The notes: a model not told the origin generated them from the sequence alone. DNA of 64,000 nt from Rufibacter sp. LB8 (GCF_014876185.1 NZ_JADALJ010000001.1:3763501-3827500); one strand, 5' to 3'. Numbered from the stretch's first letter, positions 8,400-17,834 are shown. Made by a program: numbers and translations.

Positions 8400-8786
8400 A
8401 TGACACCGGAATTTAAAAAAGAGGTCAAGCAGGATCTCAAAGTCAAGGAGAAGGCGAACGCCGAGATCAAGGATACGCTGGCCATTGAGCGGACCGAGTT
8501 CTCCAATGAGCGAACGTTTCTGGCTTATCTCAGAACGGCGCTCTCGCTCATTATTGCGGGTTTTTCGCTGCACCAGTTCTTTAATACCAATGCGTCTATG
8601 TGGCTGGCGGCCATTATTATTCCCGTTGGGGTAGTGATAGGCGTGGTTGGGTTGTACAAGTTTATGGCCAAGCGCGCCCTCATTAAACGAAAGCGCGAAG
8701 CCTATGTGCCGGCCAAGCAAATGCTGGCCCTGCTCAAAGCCGAAAAGGCGAAAGAAACAGATCCGCGCTACAGCGGCGTGGCCTAA
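8400..8786 (+). CDS. DUF202 (YidH-like) small membrane protein
   Basis: 128 residues from the ATG at 8400; ATG 8382 and GTG 8340 are alternatives in frame. The DUF202 signature LAIERTEFSNERTFLAYLRT precedes a first membrane segment (ALSLIIAGFSLHQFF), with a second at AAIIIPVGVVIGVVGLYKF. The ends are charged and cytoplasmic. Function unknown; the family includes E. coli YidH and an eukaryotic VTC-complex domain. The N-terminus MTPEFKKEVKQDLKVKEKAN is an acidic-basic helix not found in minimal family members. Monocistronic. Confidence 0.85.
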   Translation: MTPEFKKEVKQDLKVKEKANAEIKDTLAIERTEFSNERTFLAYLRTALSLIIAGFSLHQFFNTNASMWLAAIIIPVGVVIGVVGLYKFMAKRALIKRKREAYVPAKQMLALLKAEKAKETDPRYSGVA

Positions 8787-8965
8787 AACTAATATGGGTT
8801 ATATTCTATAATTGTATTTAAGAGATAAAAGGAGTGCGGCGGCGAACCTGAGCCTGTGTAGTTGGAATGCAAAACCGCCCGCTTCTTTTTCTTTTCCTCT
8901 TTCTGAATGGTGCCCTGCTCATGCCGGTACGCCCGGGCCCATCTCACGTATATATACAGCCAAAA

Positions 8966-9005
8966 AGCAGCAAGCGGACGCCCCACCAGGTGTCCGCTTG
9001 CTGCT
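8966..9005. terminator. Bidirectional terminator
   Basis: Arms AGCAGCAAGCGGAC / GTCCGCTTGCTGCT with an A run before and TTTTAT after. It lies 180 bases after the DUF202 gene and faces the haemoglobin gene from the other side, so it can serve both. Confidence 0.8.
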
Positions 9006-9026
9006 TTTATAGGCTAAAGGAAATTT

Positions 9027-9066
9027 CCGTTTTAGGGCTCATTTCTGGAAATGGAGCCAAAAACGG
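9027..9066. repeat. Family A palindrome 6
   Basis: CCGTTTTAGGGCTCATTTC / GAAATGGAGCCAAAAACGG. It ends one base before the stop of the truncated haemoglobin gene. Confidence 0.85.
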
Positions 9067-9067
9067 C

Positions 9068-9472
9068 TTATGACTTGGGTTGGGGCACGGCCCAGAGCCC
9101 CATCTTCATCTGGAAGATATTGGCAATGCTGGCGGCTTTCTGTTTGGCCTGGTCTGCCATGGTACCCGTGAACAGTTCATCTACCGTCTGTACAAACAAG
9201 GCCAGCCAACGCGTAAAGTGTGACCGATCAATGGGCAGCGCCAGGTGTTTAGGAAACGGTTGCCCTTTGTAGGCCATGGTGCCAAACAACACAGTTCCCC
9301 AGAAATTGTACATGTTGGGCAGATGGTGTTCCCAGTCAACCTGGGCCACTTGGTTAAAGATGGGTCCCAGCAATTCGTCTTGGTTTACGTGGGCGTAGAA
9401 CGTGTCTACTAACTGGATAACGTCTTCCTGGGTGGTTATGTCTTGTTGGGGCGTGGCGGTCATGGTGGTCAA
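9068..9472 (-). CDS. Group III truncated haemoglobin
   Basis: 134 residues with a 2-on-2 globin fold; group III members are implicated in oxygen or NO chemistry in the cytoplasm. The motif LVDTFYAHVNQDELLGPIF opens the fold, LPNMYNFWGTVLFG follows, and the proximal haem His lies in SHFTRWLALF near residue 85. Length is typical. It is monocistronic. The ATG three codons later (9463) is an alternative start. The call is secure at family level; the physiological substrate is not readable. Confidence 0.9.
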   Translation of the reverse strand: MTTMTATPQQDITTQEDVIQLVDTFYAHVNQDELLGPIFNQVAQVDWEHHLPNMYNFWGTVLFGTMAYKGQPFPKHLALPIDRSHFTRWLALFVQTVDELFTGTMADQAKQKAASIANIFQMKMGLWAVPQPKS

Positions 9473-9539
9473 GAGTTACTTCTTCAAATACAACACCGCA
9501 AGGTTAGCAGATAGTGCCCTGTATAACAATGACGTTGGT

Positions 9540-9579
9540 CACTTTGGGCCGCATTTACAGAATGGAGCCCAAAAACGGA
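9540..9579. repeat. Family A palindrome 7 (degenerate)
   Basis: CACTTTGGGCCGCATTT / AATGGAGCCCAAAAACGG. The arms are partly decayed. It lies just beyond the terminator at 9589. Confidence 0.6.
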
Positions 9580-9588
9580 AACTAAAAG

Positions 9589-9627
9589 CAGAGAGGCCTG
9601 CCAAATTTCTTTAGCAGGCCTCTCTGT
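9589..9627. terminator. Terminator of the gene at 9644
   Basis: Arms CAGAGAGGCCTGC / GCAGGCCTCTCTG around an AT loop, 16 bases after the minus-strand stop. T-rich flanks are weak. Confidence 0.7.
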
Positions 9628-9643
9628 GGTATCTTGGGTAGGG

Positions 9644-10075
9644 CTATCGTTCCACTTCCACTAACTGACATTTCTTAAGCCAATGCAGGGCGTCTGTCTC
9701 AGAGGTGAAGCCTTCAAAATCGGCATCGCGGCCAAACCAGGACTGCGCTTTGAGTTGCTGGCCGAGGGCAATGGTCTGCTGGTCTTCGGCGTGGGCCGGG
9801 GCCAGGAGATAGGCTACATGCGTAAGGCTGGCTTTGGCGTGCAGGTTGGGGTAGAATTCTTTGGTCACCCAGTCCATGTCTTCGTCTGACAAAGGGCCGC
9901 GGCTCCTGATGTCAAACAGCCAGTAACGGGCGTTTGTCTCCTGAGCCAACTCAAGAACCTGTTTATATACTTCCCTCACGGTGAACGCATACACAGGCTG
10001 GGGCCAACGCAGAAACAGCACGTCCAGGTCTGGGCGGTACGTTAAAGCAATGGCGTCTAAAAATAATGGAGACAT
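9644..10075 (-). CDS. Conserved hypothetical (STAS-like layout)
   Basis: 143 residues, no signal peptide and no membrane segment. The alternation of strands and helices (LDVLFLRWPQPVYAFTVREV, then ARYWLFDIRSRGPLSDEDMD, then THVAYLLAPAH) and the ending FTSETDALHWLKK resemble small Bacteroidota proteins of STAS/SpoIIAA-like topology. I cannot name a family firmly. Expressed alone with its own terminator. No catalytic residues are evident. Confidence 0.6.
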   Translation of the reverse strand: MSPLFLDAIALTYRPDLDVLFLRWPQPVYAFTVREVYKQVLELAQETNARYWLFDIRSRGPLSDEDMDWVTKEFYPNLHAKASLTHVAYLLAPAHAEDQQTIALGQQLKAQSWFGRDADFEGFTSETDALHWLKKCQLVEVER

Positions 10076-10388
10076 ACAGCTTGGTGTTTAATTGGGTAAA
10101 CTTACTAAGAATGTCCACAACCATCAAATTCCCTACTGGAACAAGAAGACTAAGATTTGGATATATAGCCAACACCTATGTTTCCAAAAATGTTCTATTG
10201 GTAGGAGTTTATTTTTAAATAGTTAGATAAAAGCAAGTCTGGCAAGCAGTTGCCGTTTTGGCAGGCAGTGGTTTTCAGGCCGATTTTCGAAGAAAGATGC
10301 CTGTGTTACGGTACTGTTATTTTTTGCGTCGGAAGAAAGAATCTGAAAGTAAGCCCTTGGCTGGCAGCGGAGGTAAGCGTGCGCTGAG
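10076..10388. other. AT-rich divergent intergenic region
   Basis: No gene found. It separates the divergent 9644 gene and MFS gene and must hold both promoters; only the MFS -7 box is clear. Confidence 0.5.
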
Positions 10389-10396
10389 TACCTTTG
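10389..10396 (+). promoter_or_regulatory. Promoter -7 box TACCTTTG
   Basis: Matches TAnnTTTG and overlaps the TTG start of the longest MFS frame. If used, translation would begin downstream, for example at GTG 10415. No good -33 TTG at the right distance. Confidence 0.45.
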
Positions 10397-11674
10397 TCCC
10401 AAATAGATAAACCTGTGACTACACCTGCCCCAGCCCCCGAAGAACGCCATGACCCCTACGCGGTTCTGCGTCTCCCAGAATTCAGACGCTTCATATCGGC
10501 GCGTTTCTGTATTACGCTGGCCATGCAGATACAAGCCGTGGTGGTGGGCTGGCAAATCTATGACCTCACCAAAGACCCTTTGTCCCTTGGGTTAATTGGT
10601 CTCGCCGAAGCCATTCCGTCCATCACCGTTGCCTTGTACGCCGGGCACGTCGCTGATATTGTGCCGCGCAAGCGCATTATCATGACGGTGCTGAGCGTGT
10701 TGCTGTTCTGTTCCTTGGCGCTCTTGGTTTACACCATGGAAGTAGGCCATTTCCTGCGCACCTGGGGCACCACGCCTATTTACGCCATTATTTTTCTGAG
10801 CGGCATCGCTCGCGGGTTCATGGGTCCGGCGGTGTTCTCGTTCATGCCGCAACTGGTCAAAGACCGAAAGTTGTATTCCAACGCCATTTCCTGGAGCAGT
10901 ACCACCTGGCAGGCGGCCTCGGTGGCCGGTCCCGCCATTGGCGGATTACTCTACGCATTTGGCGGCGTGACCATGGCCTTTGGCGTAGATGCCGCGCTGG
11001 TGCTGCTGGCCTTGATTTTCTACAGCCTCATTGCCGGCAGGCCGTTGCCGCAGACCGAAGGACCCAAACTCAATATCAAGGAAAGCCTGCAGACGGGCCT
11101 TAAATTTGTATTCGGGAACCAGATTATCTTGAGCGCCCTGGCCTTGGATATGTTTGCTGTGCTCTTCGGTGGCGCTGTGATTCTATTGCCCATCTTCGCC
11201 TCAGACATTCTCAAAATCGGTCCCGAGGGTTTGGGTGCTTTGCGCTCTGCCCCGGCTATTGGCTCGGTGGGCATGGCCCTGTTTCTGGCCTACCGGCCGA
11301 TCACTAAAAACGCCGGTAAGAAAATGCTATGGTGCGTGGCTGGCTTCGGGGCGTGTATGATTGGCTTCGGGTTGTCCAATTGGTTCTGGCTCTCGTTTTT
11401 CCTACTGCTTTTGAGCGGCCTGCTGGACAGCGTTTCCATGATTATCCGGTCCACCTTGATTCACACCTTTACGCCCGAGCACATGAAAGGCCGCGTCTCC
11501 AGTGTGAACAACATCTTTGTTGGCTCCAGCAACGAAATCGGTTCCTTTGAGTCTGGCCTGGCCGCTAAACTATTGGGCGTAGTACCGTCGGTGGTGTTTG
11601 GCGGAACCATGACGTTGTTGGTTGTGGCCTTCACTTCCTGGAAAGCCGATAAGCTGCGGAAGTTGAGTTTGTAA
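10394..11674 (+). CDS. MFS exporter (EntS/MFS_3-like)
   Basis: 426 residues by the TTG start, or about 419 from the GTG at 10415, which fits better with the overlapping promoter box. There are about twelve hydrophobic segments from FCITLAMQIQAVVVGWQIYD on. The MFS loop 2-3 motif appears as GHVADIVPRKRIIM (residues about 80-95). The family is the EntS/enterobactin-exporter-like MFS group, inner-membrane drug or siderophore exporters. Substrate unknown. The N-terminus is Pro-rich and cytoplasmic. Monocistronic. Confidence 0.85.
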   Translation: MSQIDKPVTTPAPAPEERHDPYAVLRLPEFRRFISARFCITLAMQIQAVVVGWQIYDLTKDPLSLGLIGLAEAIPSITVALYAGHVADIVPRKRIIMTVLSVLLFCSLALLVYTMEVGHFLRTWGTTPIYAIIFLSGIARGFMGPAVFSFMPQLVKDRKLYSNAISWSSTTWQAASVAGPAIGGLLYAFGGVTMAFGVDAALVLLALIFYSLIAGRPLPQTEGPKLNIKESLQTGLKFVFGNQIILSALALDMFAVLFGGAVILLPIFASDILKIGPEGLGALRSAPAIGSVGMALFLAYRPITKNAGKKMLWCVAGFGACMIGFGLSNWFWLSFFLLLLSGLLDSVSMIIRSTLIHTFTPEHMKGRVSSVNNIFVGSSNEIGSFESGLAAKLLGVVPSVVFGGTMTLLVVAFTSWKADKLRKLSL

Positions 11675-11680
11675 CCCCAC

Positions 11681-11712
11681 CCTAAATCCCTCCCCAATGG
11701 AGAGGGACTTTT
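11681..11712. repeat. CCCTCCCC/GGAGAGGG-type hairpin
   Basis: CCCTCCCC...GGAGAGGG directly after the MFS gene, related to the G-run repeats at 24728 and 55281. Confidence 0.5.
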
Positions 11713-11720
11713 CTGATATT

Positions 11721-11760
11721 GCGTTTTCGGGCTCATTTCCAGAAATGAAGCCGAAAACGC
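11721..11760. repeat. Family A palindrome 8
   Basis: GCGTTTTCGGGCTCATTTC / GAAATGAAGCCGAAAACGC, 46 bases after the MFS stop. Confidence 0.92.
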
Positions 11761-11917
11761 ATTTACATCTATTCACATCCAATCTAGTATACCCCTAATT
11801 CAAGGCAGGTTCCCCCTTTGAAGAGGGCGAAGGGGGATGTTTACACTTGCTGATTTACGTATTCAGAATCCGTAGGGACAGGGCTTGACCTTTCCTAAAG
11901 CGGTTGCCTTTACGAAT

Positions 11918-12156
11918 GCCAATCTGGAGATTGGCTGTCCGGAAGTGCGTAGAGCGCTGCGCTAACTCTACGCACAACGAAGGTCTCGAGAACCGCACCG
12001 GCGGAAGTAGATATAGGCTGTTTTCAGGCTCATTTCCAGAAATGAAGCCAAAAACAGCATTTTATCCAGTAGACAAGTTTTTGCCTCGTTTAGGTTGTGC
12101 GTAGAGTTAGCGCCAGCGCTCTACGCACTTCCGGGAAAGCCAATCTCCAGATTGGC
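11918..12156. repeat. Long inverted repeat enclosing a family A palindrome
   Basis: Left arm 11918-11978 and right arm 12094-12156 are near-identical reverse complements (about 61 bases). Each begins with GCCAATCTGGAGATTGGC, itself a palindrome, and continues with GGAAGTGCGTAGAGCGCT. The 115-base centre contains palindrome 9. Confidence 0.85.
12017..12058. repeat. Family A palindrome 9
   Basis: GCTGTTTTCAGGCTCATTTC / GAAATGAAGCCAAAAACAGC, at the centre of the long inverted repeat. Confidence 0.9.
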
Positions 12157-12163
12157 GAAACCA

Positions 12164-12196
12164 GCCAACATTCGACAACCAGCAATCAACAATTAA
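12164..12196. repeat. CAATCAACAATT low-complexity tract
   Basis: Repeated CAACC/AGCAATCAACAATT words directly after the adaptor gene stop. Similar tracts lie at 48227-48257 and 54122-54150, each next to a 3' gene end or hairpin. Confidence 0.5.
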
Positions 12197-12197
12197 T

Positions 12198-13349
12198 TTA
12201 CTCTTCCTCCGCCGTATTCTCCTGCATGGCCAGCAAGTTGTACGCGCCCTTCACAGCAATCCGGTTAGAAGACTGTACTTCAGAAGGCAGCTGCACTTCT
12301 ACAAATCCATCGCCCTTGAGCCCAGTAGTCACTTCCACGCGGGTAAACTGATTCTGGCCGTTGCCTACAAATACATAAGATTTCCCTTCAAACTGCACCA
12401 CAGCGGATTCTGGTAAGGCGATGACGGCTTTTTCCTCAATGTTCACGGTGGCGGTGACGTACATGCCGGGCAGTAATTTGTGCTCGTCATGGTTTTCCAG
12501 GTGCGCGTGCACGGGAATGGTTTTGTCGCCTTCCACGCTGTGGCCTATCAGAATGATTTTGGCGGTGTGGGGTTTGGCGTCATTAGGAAGAGTATAGGTG
12601 AGGGTATGGCCCACGCGCAGGTAAGGCACGTCTTGTTGAAACGCGTTCAGCTGCAGGTGTAAATCACTGGTATTCACCAATTCAAACAGCACATCAGAAG
12701 GCGTCACCATCTTGCCCACGTTGGCAAAAGTGTTTTTCACGAAGCCGTTAATGGGCGAAGAAATGCTGATAGTTCGGGTGATTTTGCCGTTCTGCAGCCG
12801 GGCGGGGTTTATGTTAATCATCAGCAGTTTCTCACGGAGCGCGGCCAGGCTGTTTTGCAGTACTTCGCGCTCGGCGCGCACCTGTTGCAAGGTTTTAAGG
12901 GCGCTAACTTTCTCGTCAGTAAGTTCCTGCTGACGCTTGTATTCCAGGTTGGCCAGGTTCAGGCGCGCGCGGGTGTCCAGGTAATCCTGCTGCAACTGCA
13001 CGTAATCCTGGTGTTGTAACGTGGCCAGCACTTGACCTTTGCGCACGTGCTGGCCCGGCAGCAGGTTCATGGTTTTCACGAAGCCGCCGTAGGGCACCGA
13101 AATGCTGACCACGCTAGTGGGCGGGGCGTCTACCTGGCCGGAAAGTTGCAAGGTGCTGCCCAGCCGCTGCTCAGAAGCCGCGCCTAATTCTACGCCCGCG
13201 TTCTGCATCTGCTGCTCGGTGAGGGTGAGTAACTCAGTGGTAGTGATTTCTGTGGATGCAGCATCAGCGGTTTTCGGGTTGTCTTTCTCAGAACAGGCAG
13301 AAAACAGGAAAAGGCTGGCCAGGCTATAGGTGATAAAAGATGCTTTCAT
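12198..13349 (-). CDS. Metal-efflux RND periplasmic adaptor lipoprotein
   Basis: 383 residues. The lipobox LFLFSAC near residue 19 predicts an outer-leaflet-facing lipoprotein. The membrane-fusion architecture is complete: barrel and lipoyl half near 65-110 (VSIPYGGFVKTMNLLPGQHV), a helical hairpin at 110-190, the second lipoyl half INGFVKNTFANVGKMVTPSD, then beta-barrel and membrane-proximal domains. It links the inner-membrane pump to the outer-membrane channel. It starts 3 bases after the pump gene stop, so the two are co-transcribed and made together. CzcB/CusB family; metal specificity follows the pump. Confidence 0.92.
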   Translation of the reverse strand: MKASFITYSLASLFLFSACSEKDNPKTADAASTEITTTELLTLTEQQMQNAGVELGAASEQRLGSTLQLSGQVDAPPTSVVSISVPYGGFVKTMNLLPGQHVRKGQVLATLQHQDYVQLQQDYLDTRARLNLANLEYKRQQELTDEKVSALKTLQQVRAEREVLQNSLAALREKLLMININPARLQNGKITRTISISSPINGFVKNTFANVGKMVTPSDVLFELVNTSDLHLQLNAFQQDVPYLRVGHTLTYTLPNDAKPHTAKIILIGHSVEGDKTIPVHAHLENHDEHKLLPGMYVTATVNIEEKAVIALPESAVVQFEGKSYVFVGNGQNQFTRVEVTTGLKGDGFVEVQLPSEVQSSNRIAVKGAYNLLAMQENTAEEE

Positions 13350-13351
13350 GG

Positions 13352-16300
13352 TTAGTTTCCTCCTAGGTATTGGAGTTGGTACACGTTTAACTGGTAGTCT
13401 AGCAGCAGTTGCTGGTAGTTTTGCTGGATGCGCAAGAGCTGGTCGGCGGCTTGCAGGTAACTCAGGTAGCTGACCTCGCCGGCGCGGTAGGCTTTGTCAG
13501 CCTGGGTGAGGGCCAGGCGGGCGTTGGTCAGCACCTGGCTTTGGTAAAACTGCAGGCTCTGGCGCAGTCGCTGGTTTTCCTGTTGAGCAGCGGCCCAAAG
13601 GCTTTTCAGCTGGTGCTGTTGGTTCAGGAAGTTAGCTTCGGCGGCTTGTTTCTCCAGTCCGGCGGCTTTGATTCTGCCTTTCTGCGCCCCCCGGAACAAA
13701 GGGATAGCCACGCCCGCCTCCACGCCCTGGAACCGCGTGCTCCGGTCTGGCGCGTTCTCTATTTTGCCGTTGATGTCATACGTACCCACTAAACTCTGAT
13801 TGAAGTAGCCCAGCGTGATGTCCGGAGCCAGTTTGGTTTTCTCCACCTGCTGCTCGCGGTCGGCTACGGCAATTTGCTGTTGGTAGACCTGGAGCAGCGG
13901 GTGATTTTCCGGAGCCGAAGGCTGGGCAAGCAAGCTGTCCACGCGCAACGGCGCAGGCACAATGACCAAGGGCTGCGGTGCCTGAATCAGGGCGTTCAAA
14001 TTGGTTTGGGCGATGTTCAACGCCGACAGGTTTTGCCGCAGCCGTTCCGAGAGTTCCAGCCGTTGGGTGGTGGCGGTGGTTTTCTCCAGCAAGCCGGTCT
14101 CGCCGGTCCTGAACCGAACATCGGCGGCACGCTCCAGCACTTTGAAAATACTGTCCTGCTCCTGCAACAACCGCTCACTGGCGTGTAGAAACGCCAGCCG
14201 CGCGTAGGCCTGCTTCACCTGCCATAGTAACTTATGCTGCGCCAAAGAAAACTCCTGCTGACTCAGGTTTTTCTGCTCTAGCAACAGTTTCCGCTGCGTG
14301 CTCCAGGTGGTGGGGAACGGAATGGTCTGGCTCACCCCAAAGCGGTCATCTGTCACTGGGCTGTTGAGTTGGCCTTGGCTGTAAGTGAAATCCGTTTTGG
14401 GTAAATCAACAGCAGTTTTTTGGAGCGCCTTCCGAACGTCCACCTGCAAGCCGGCGCTTTTCAGTTGCTGGTTGTGTTGCTTGGCCAGTTCCAAAACCTG
14501 TTCCAGCGTAAGCGGCTGCGCCGATGTTTGCGCCTGACCAGCCAAAGGCAGCAGCAAAAAGAACGGCAGCAGCCAACCTAATGCGGCTTTTTTGAAGGTA
14601 CCCACGCCTCTTTCCGAGTAGTAATAGATAATGGGCAGCACCACCAGCGTGAGCAGCGTGGCCGAAATCAGGCCGCCAATCACCACCGTGGCCAGAGGTT
14701 TCTGCACCTCGGCCCCAGCCGAATTAGACAAGGCCATGGGCAGGAACCCGAGCGAAGCCACCGTGGCCGTCATGATGATGGGGCGGAGTCGCGCCGCCGT
14801 GCCTTCCCGAATGATTTGTTCCAGATTGGTCATGCCGCCGGTTTTTAGTTGGTTGAAATAGCCTATCATCACAATGCCGTTGAGCACCGCCACCCCAAAC
14901 AGTGCAATGAAACCCACGCCCGCCGAAATACTGAACGGCATGTCGCGCAAGAGCAAGGCAAAAACGCCGCCAATGGCCGAGAGCGGGATGGCCGTGAAAA
15001 TGAGGATGGATTGTTTGATGGATTTGAAGGCGAAGAACAGCAACACGAAAATCAGCGCCAGGGCCAGCGGCACCGCCACGCCCAGCCGTTCCTTGGCCTC
15101 CAGCAGGTTCTGGAACTCGCCGCCGTAAGTGATGGTGTAGCCGGGCGGCAGCTTTATCTGGCCTTTAATCTTCTGCTGGATTTCGTCTACAATGCTCTGC
15201 ACATCGCGGTTGCGCACGTTAAAGCCAATGGTGATGCGGCGGCGGGTGCCATCGCGCTGAATCTGGTTGGGGCCGTCTTTCATCTCCACCTTGGCCACGT
15301 GCTGCAACGGAATCTGCAGGCCGGCGGCGTTGCTCACGTACAGCTTCTGCACATCTGAAATGTCTTGCCGGTTCTGTTGGTTCAGCCGCACCACCAGGTC
15401 AAAGCGCCGTTCGCCTTCGTACACCTGCCCCGCCGATAAGCCCGCGAATGCCGCCGTGACGGTGCGGTTTACGTCTTGCACGGTTAGGCCGTAGCGGGCC
15501 ATCTGGGCCCGGTCATAGGCCACCACCACCTGCGGCAGGCCGCTCATTTCTTCAATGTACAAGTCCTGCGCGCCGGAGATGGGCTCTATCAGCTTGCCTA
15601 CTTTGTTGGCGTATTTGGCCAGCTGGTCCACGTCTTCGCCGTAGATTTTGAGCACCACGTCTTGCCGCGCCCCGGTCATTAATTCATTAAACCGCATTTG
15701 AATGGGTTGCTGCACGCCAAACGTGGCCATGGGCAGGTTCTGGTGCAACACTTCTGACATTTGGTTGGCCAGGTCAATGCGGTTGTCGGCGCTGGTCCAG
15801 TCTGCCTGTTCTTTGAGCACCACAATCATATCGCCCAGTTCCACGGGATTGGGCTCGGTGGGTACTTCGGCGGAGCCGATTTTAGTGACCACTTTCTCCA
15901 CCTCCGGGAATTTCTCTTTGAGCAGCTTGGAGGCTTTCTGCACCACGGCAATGGTCTCGCTCAGGGAACTGCCGGTAAGCACGCGGGTTTCAATGGCAAA
16001 ATCGCCTTCGGTGAGGGACGGAATAAACTCGCCGCCCATGCGGGTGAACAAAATCAGACTGATGGCAAACAAGCCCACCGCCAATGCCAACACCAATACC
16101 TTGGCCTTTAGCGCAAAATTCAGAAGCGGCTGGTACGCCCGGTTAATAGCGTTCATGATTTTGTCTGAGATGTTCTCTTTGTGCACCGTGTTGCGGCTCA
16201 ATACCAGCGAGGCCATCATGGGCACGTAGGTCAAGGACAACAAAAAAGCGCCCAGAATGGCGAAGGAAACGGTTTGGGCCATGGGCTTGAACATCTTGCC

Positions 16301-17719
16301 TTCAATGCCCACCAGCGCCAGAATGGGCAGGTACACAATCAGGATAATGATTTGCCCGAACGCAGCGAAGCCCATCATCTTGCCCGCCGAGTTCTGAACT
16401 TCGTCGTCCATCTGCTGGCGGCTGAGCCTTTTGATGCCCGCCTCGGCGTAGTTGCTGATTTGGATGCGGTGAATGACAGCCTCCACAATAATCACGGCCC
16501 CGTCCACAATCAACCCGAAGTCCAGCGCCCCCAGGCTCATCAGGTTCCCAGACACACCGAACACGTTCATCAGAGAAATAGCGAACAGCATGGCCAGCGG
16601 AATCACCGACGCCACCAAAAGTCCCGCCCGCCAATTGCCCAGCAGCAGCACCAGCACGAAGACCACAATCAACGCGCCTTCAGCGAGGTTTTTCTCCACG
16701 GTACTAATGGCGCGGTCCACCAATTTGGAGCGGTCCAGGAACGGTTCCAGCACCACGCCCTGGGGCAGGGTTTTCCTGATTTCGGCAATCTTGTTTTTCA
16801 CGCGGGTGATGACCTCCGAGGAATTTTCGCCTTTGAGCATCATGACAATGCCGCCGGCCACCTCGCCGTGTTCGTTCACCATGGCGCCGTAGCGGATGGC
16901 CGAGCCCTCGCGCACCTCGGCCACGTCTCTTACCAACACCGGCGTGCCATTCTGGGTAGTTTTAATGACAATTTGCCCGATGTCTTCCTGGGTTTTTACC
17001 AGGCCTTCGGTCCGGATGAAGTAGGCGTTGGGCGCTTTCTCAATGTAGGCGCCGCCCGCGTTGCCGTTGTTCTGCTCCAGCGCGGTAAACACGTCAGAAA
17101 TGGTGAGGTCGAAGCTGCGGAGCCGCTCGGGTTGCAGCGCGACCTCATACTGCTTCAGCTTGCCCCCGAAACTACTGACTTCGGCCACGCCGGGCGTGCC
17201 CAGCAGTTGCCGCCGCACAATCCAGTCCTGAATGGTGCGCAGCTCGGTGGCGTCATATTTGGCCTCGAAGCCGGGGGCGGGATGGAGTTCGTACTGGTAA
17301 ATCTCGCCCAGACCAGAGGAAACCGGGGCCAGCGTGGGCGTGCCCATGCCGTCGGGAATCTGTTCTTCGGCCTCTTTCAGTTTCTCAGTAATTTGCTGGC
17401 GGGCCCAGTAAATGTCGCGGTCCTCGTCAAACACCACCGTCACCAAAGACAGCCCGAAGCGCGAGAACGACCTTATTTCCGTAATGCCTGGCACGCTGGC
17501 CACGGCCAATTCCACGGGGAACGAGATGAACCGCTCCACGTCCTGCGCGCCCAGCGCCGGCGACACCGTGATGACCTGCACTTGGTTGTTGGTAATATCG
17601 GGCACGGCGTCAATGGGCAGGCGCTGCACATTGTACACGCCCCACGCCACCAGCGCCACCGTCAGCAGCCCCACCACCAGCTTGTTTTGGATGGAAAAGG
17701 CAATTATTTTCTGTAACAT
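13352..17719 (-). CDS. CzcA-type metal efflux pump fused to TolC-like channel
   Basis: 1455 residues. I start at ATG 17719 (MLQKIIAFSIQNKLVV), the conserved CzcA N-terminus. Residues 1-1040 form a complete heavy-metal RND pump. The TM4 signature SLGALDFGLIVDGAVIIVEA (about 395-415) keeps the Asp, Asp and Glu of the divalent CzcA/CnrA class (HME1), not the CusA monovalent pattern. Near residue 1045 a second signal-like segment (WLLPFFLLLPLAGQAQ) leads into a CzcC/TolC outer-membrane efflux domain (1060-1455) with paired OEP repeats. Such fusions are known in Bacteroidota. The natural order is pump-channel then adaptor; it exports Co, Zn, Cd or Ni by inference. Confidence 0.93.
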   Translation of the reverse strand: MLQKIIAFSIQNKLVVGLLTVALVAWGVYNVQRLPIDAVPDITNNQVQVITVSPALGAQDVERFISFPVELAVASVPGITEIRSFSRFGLSLVTVVFDEDRDIYWARQQITEKLKEAEEQIPDGMGTPTLAPVSSGLGEIYQYELHPAPGFEAKYDATELRTIQDWIVRRQLLGTPGVAEVSSFGGKLKQYEVALQPERLRSFDLTISDVFTALEQNNGNAGGAYIEKAPNAYFIRTEGLVKTQEDIGQIVIKTTQNGTPVLVRDVAEVREGSAIRYGAMVNEHGEVAGGIVMMLKGENSSEVITRVKNKIAEIRKTLPQGVVLEPFLDRSKLVDRAISTVEKNLAEGALIVVFVLVLLLGNWRAGLLVASVIPLAMLFAISLMNVFGVSGNLMSLGALDFGLIVDGAVIIVEAVIHRIQISNYAEAGIKRLSRQQMDDEVQNSAGKMMGFAAFGQIIILIVYLPILALVGIEGKMFKPMAQTVSFAILGAFLLSLTYVPMMASLVLSRNTVHKENISDKIMNAINRAYQPLLNFALKAKVLVLALAVGLFAISLILFTRMGGEFIPSLTEGDFAIETRVLTGSSLSETIAVVQKASKLLKEKFPEVEKVVTKIGSAEVPTEPNPVELGDMIVVLKEQADWTSADNRIDLANQMSEVLHQNLPMATFGVQQPIQMRFNELMTGARQDVVLKIYGEDVDQLAKYANKVGKLIEPISGAQDLYIEEMSGLPQVVVAYDRAQMARYGLTVQDVNRTVTAAFAGLSAGQVYEGERRFDLVVRLNQQNRQDISDVQKLYVSNAAGLQIPLQHVAKVEMKDGPNQIQRDGTRRRITIGFNVRNRDVQSIVDEIQQKIKGQIKLPPGYTITYGGEFQNLLEAKERLGVAVPLALALIFVLLFFAFKSIKQSILIFTAIPLSAIGGVFALLLRDMPFSISAGVGFIALFGVAVLNGIVMIGYFNQLKTGGMTNLEQIIREGTAARLRPIIMTATVASLGFLPMALSNSAGAEVQKPLATVVIGGLISATLLTLVVLPIIYYYSERGVGTFKKAALGWLLPFFLLLPLAGQAQTSAQPLTLEQVLELAKQHNQQLKSAGLQVDVRKALQKTAVDLPKTDFTYSQGQLNSPVTDDRFGVSQTIPFPTTWSTQRKLLLEQKNLSQQEFSLAQHKLLWQVKQAYARLAFLHASERLLQEQDSIFKVLERAADVRFRTGETGLLEKTTATTQRLELSERLRQNLSALNIAQTNLNALIQAPQPLVIVPAPLRVDSLLAQPSAPENHPLLQVYQQQIAVADREQQVEKTKLAPDITLGYFNQSLVGTYDINGKIENAPDRSTRFQGVEAGVAIPLFRGAQKGRIKAAGLEKQAAEANFLNQQHQLKSLWAAAQQENQRLRQSLQFYQSQVLTNARLALTQADKAYRAGEVSYLSYLQAADQLLRIQQNYQQLLLDYQLNVYQLQYLGGN

Positions 17720-17834
17720 GTTTTTGAAAAGGAATGAAGCCAACCGTGGCGCGCGGGGCGCGATGGCGGCGAATTAGCTAGAAACTTCAGCAGGATTTCA
17801 GCTTAAGGTTTCCGGGAATAGGGAATTGTTGGCG

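Noticed and set aside
16181-17716. 511-codon plus-strand frame opposite the metal pump
   Set aside because: His/Gln-rich translation without domain signature; it is the antisense of a conserved CzcA gene in GC-rich codons.
13352-17719. Frameshift joining two genes
   Set aside because: The pump-channel fusion reads in one continuous frame with complete domains, as known for Bacteroidota.
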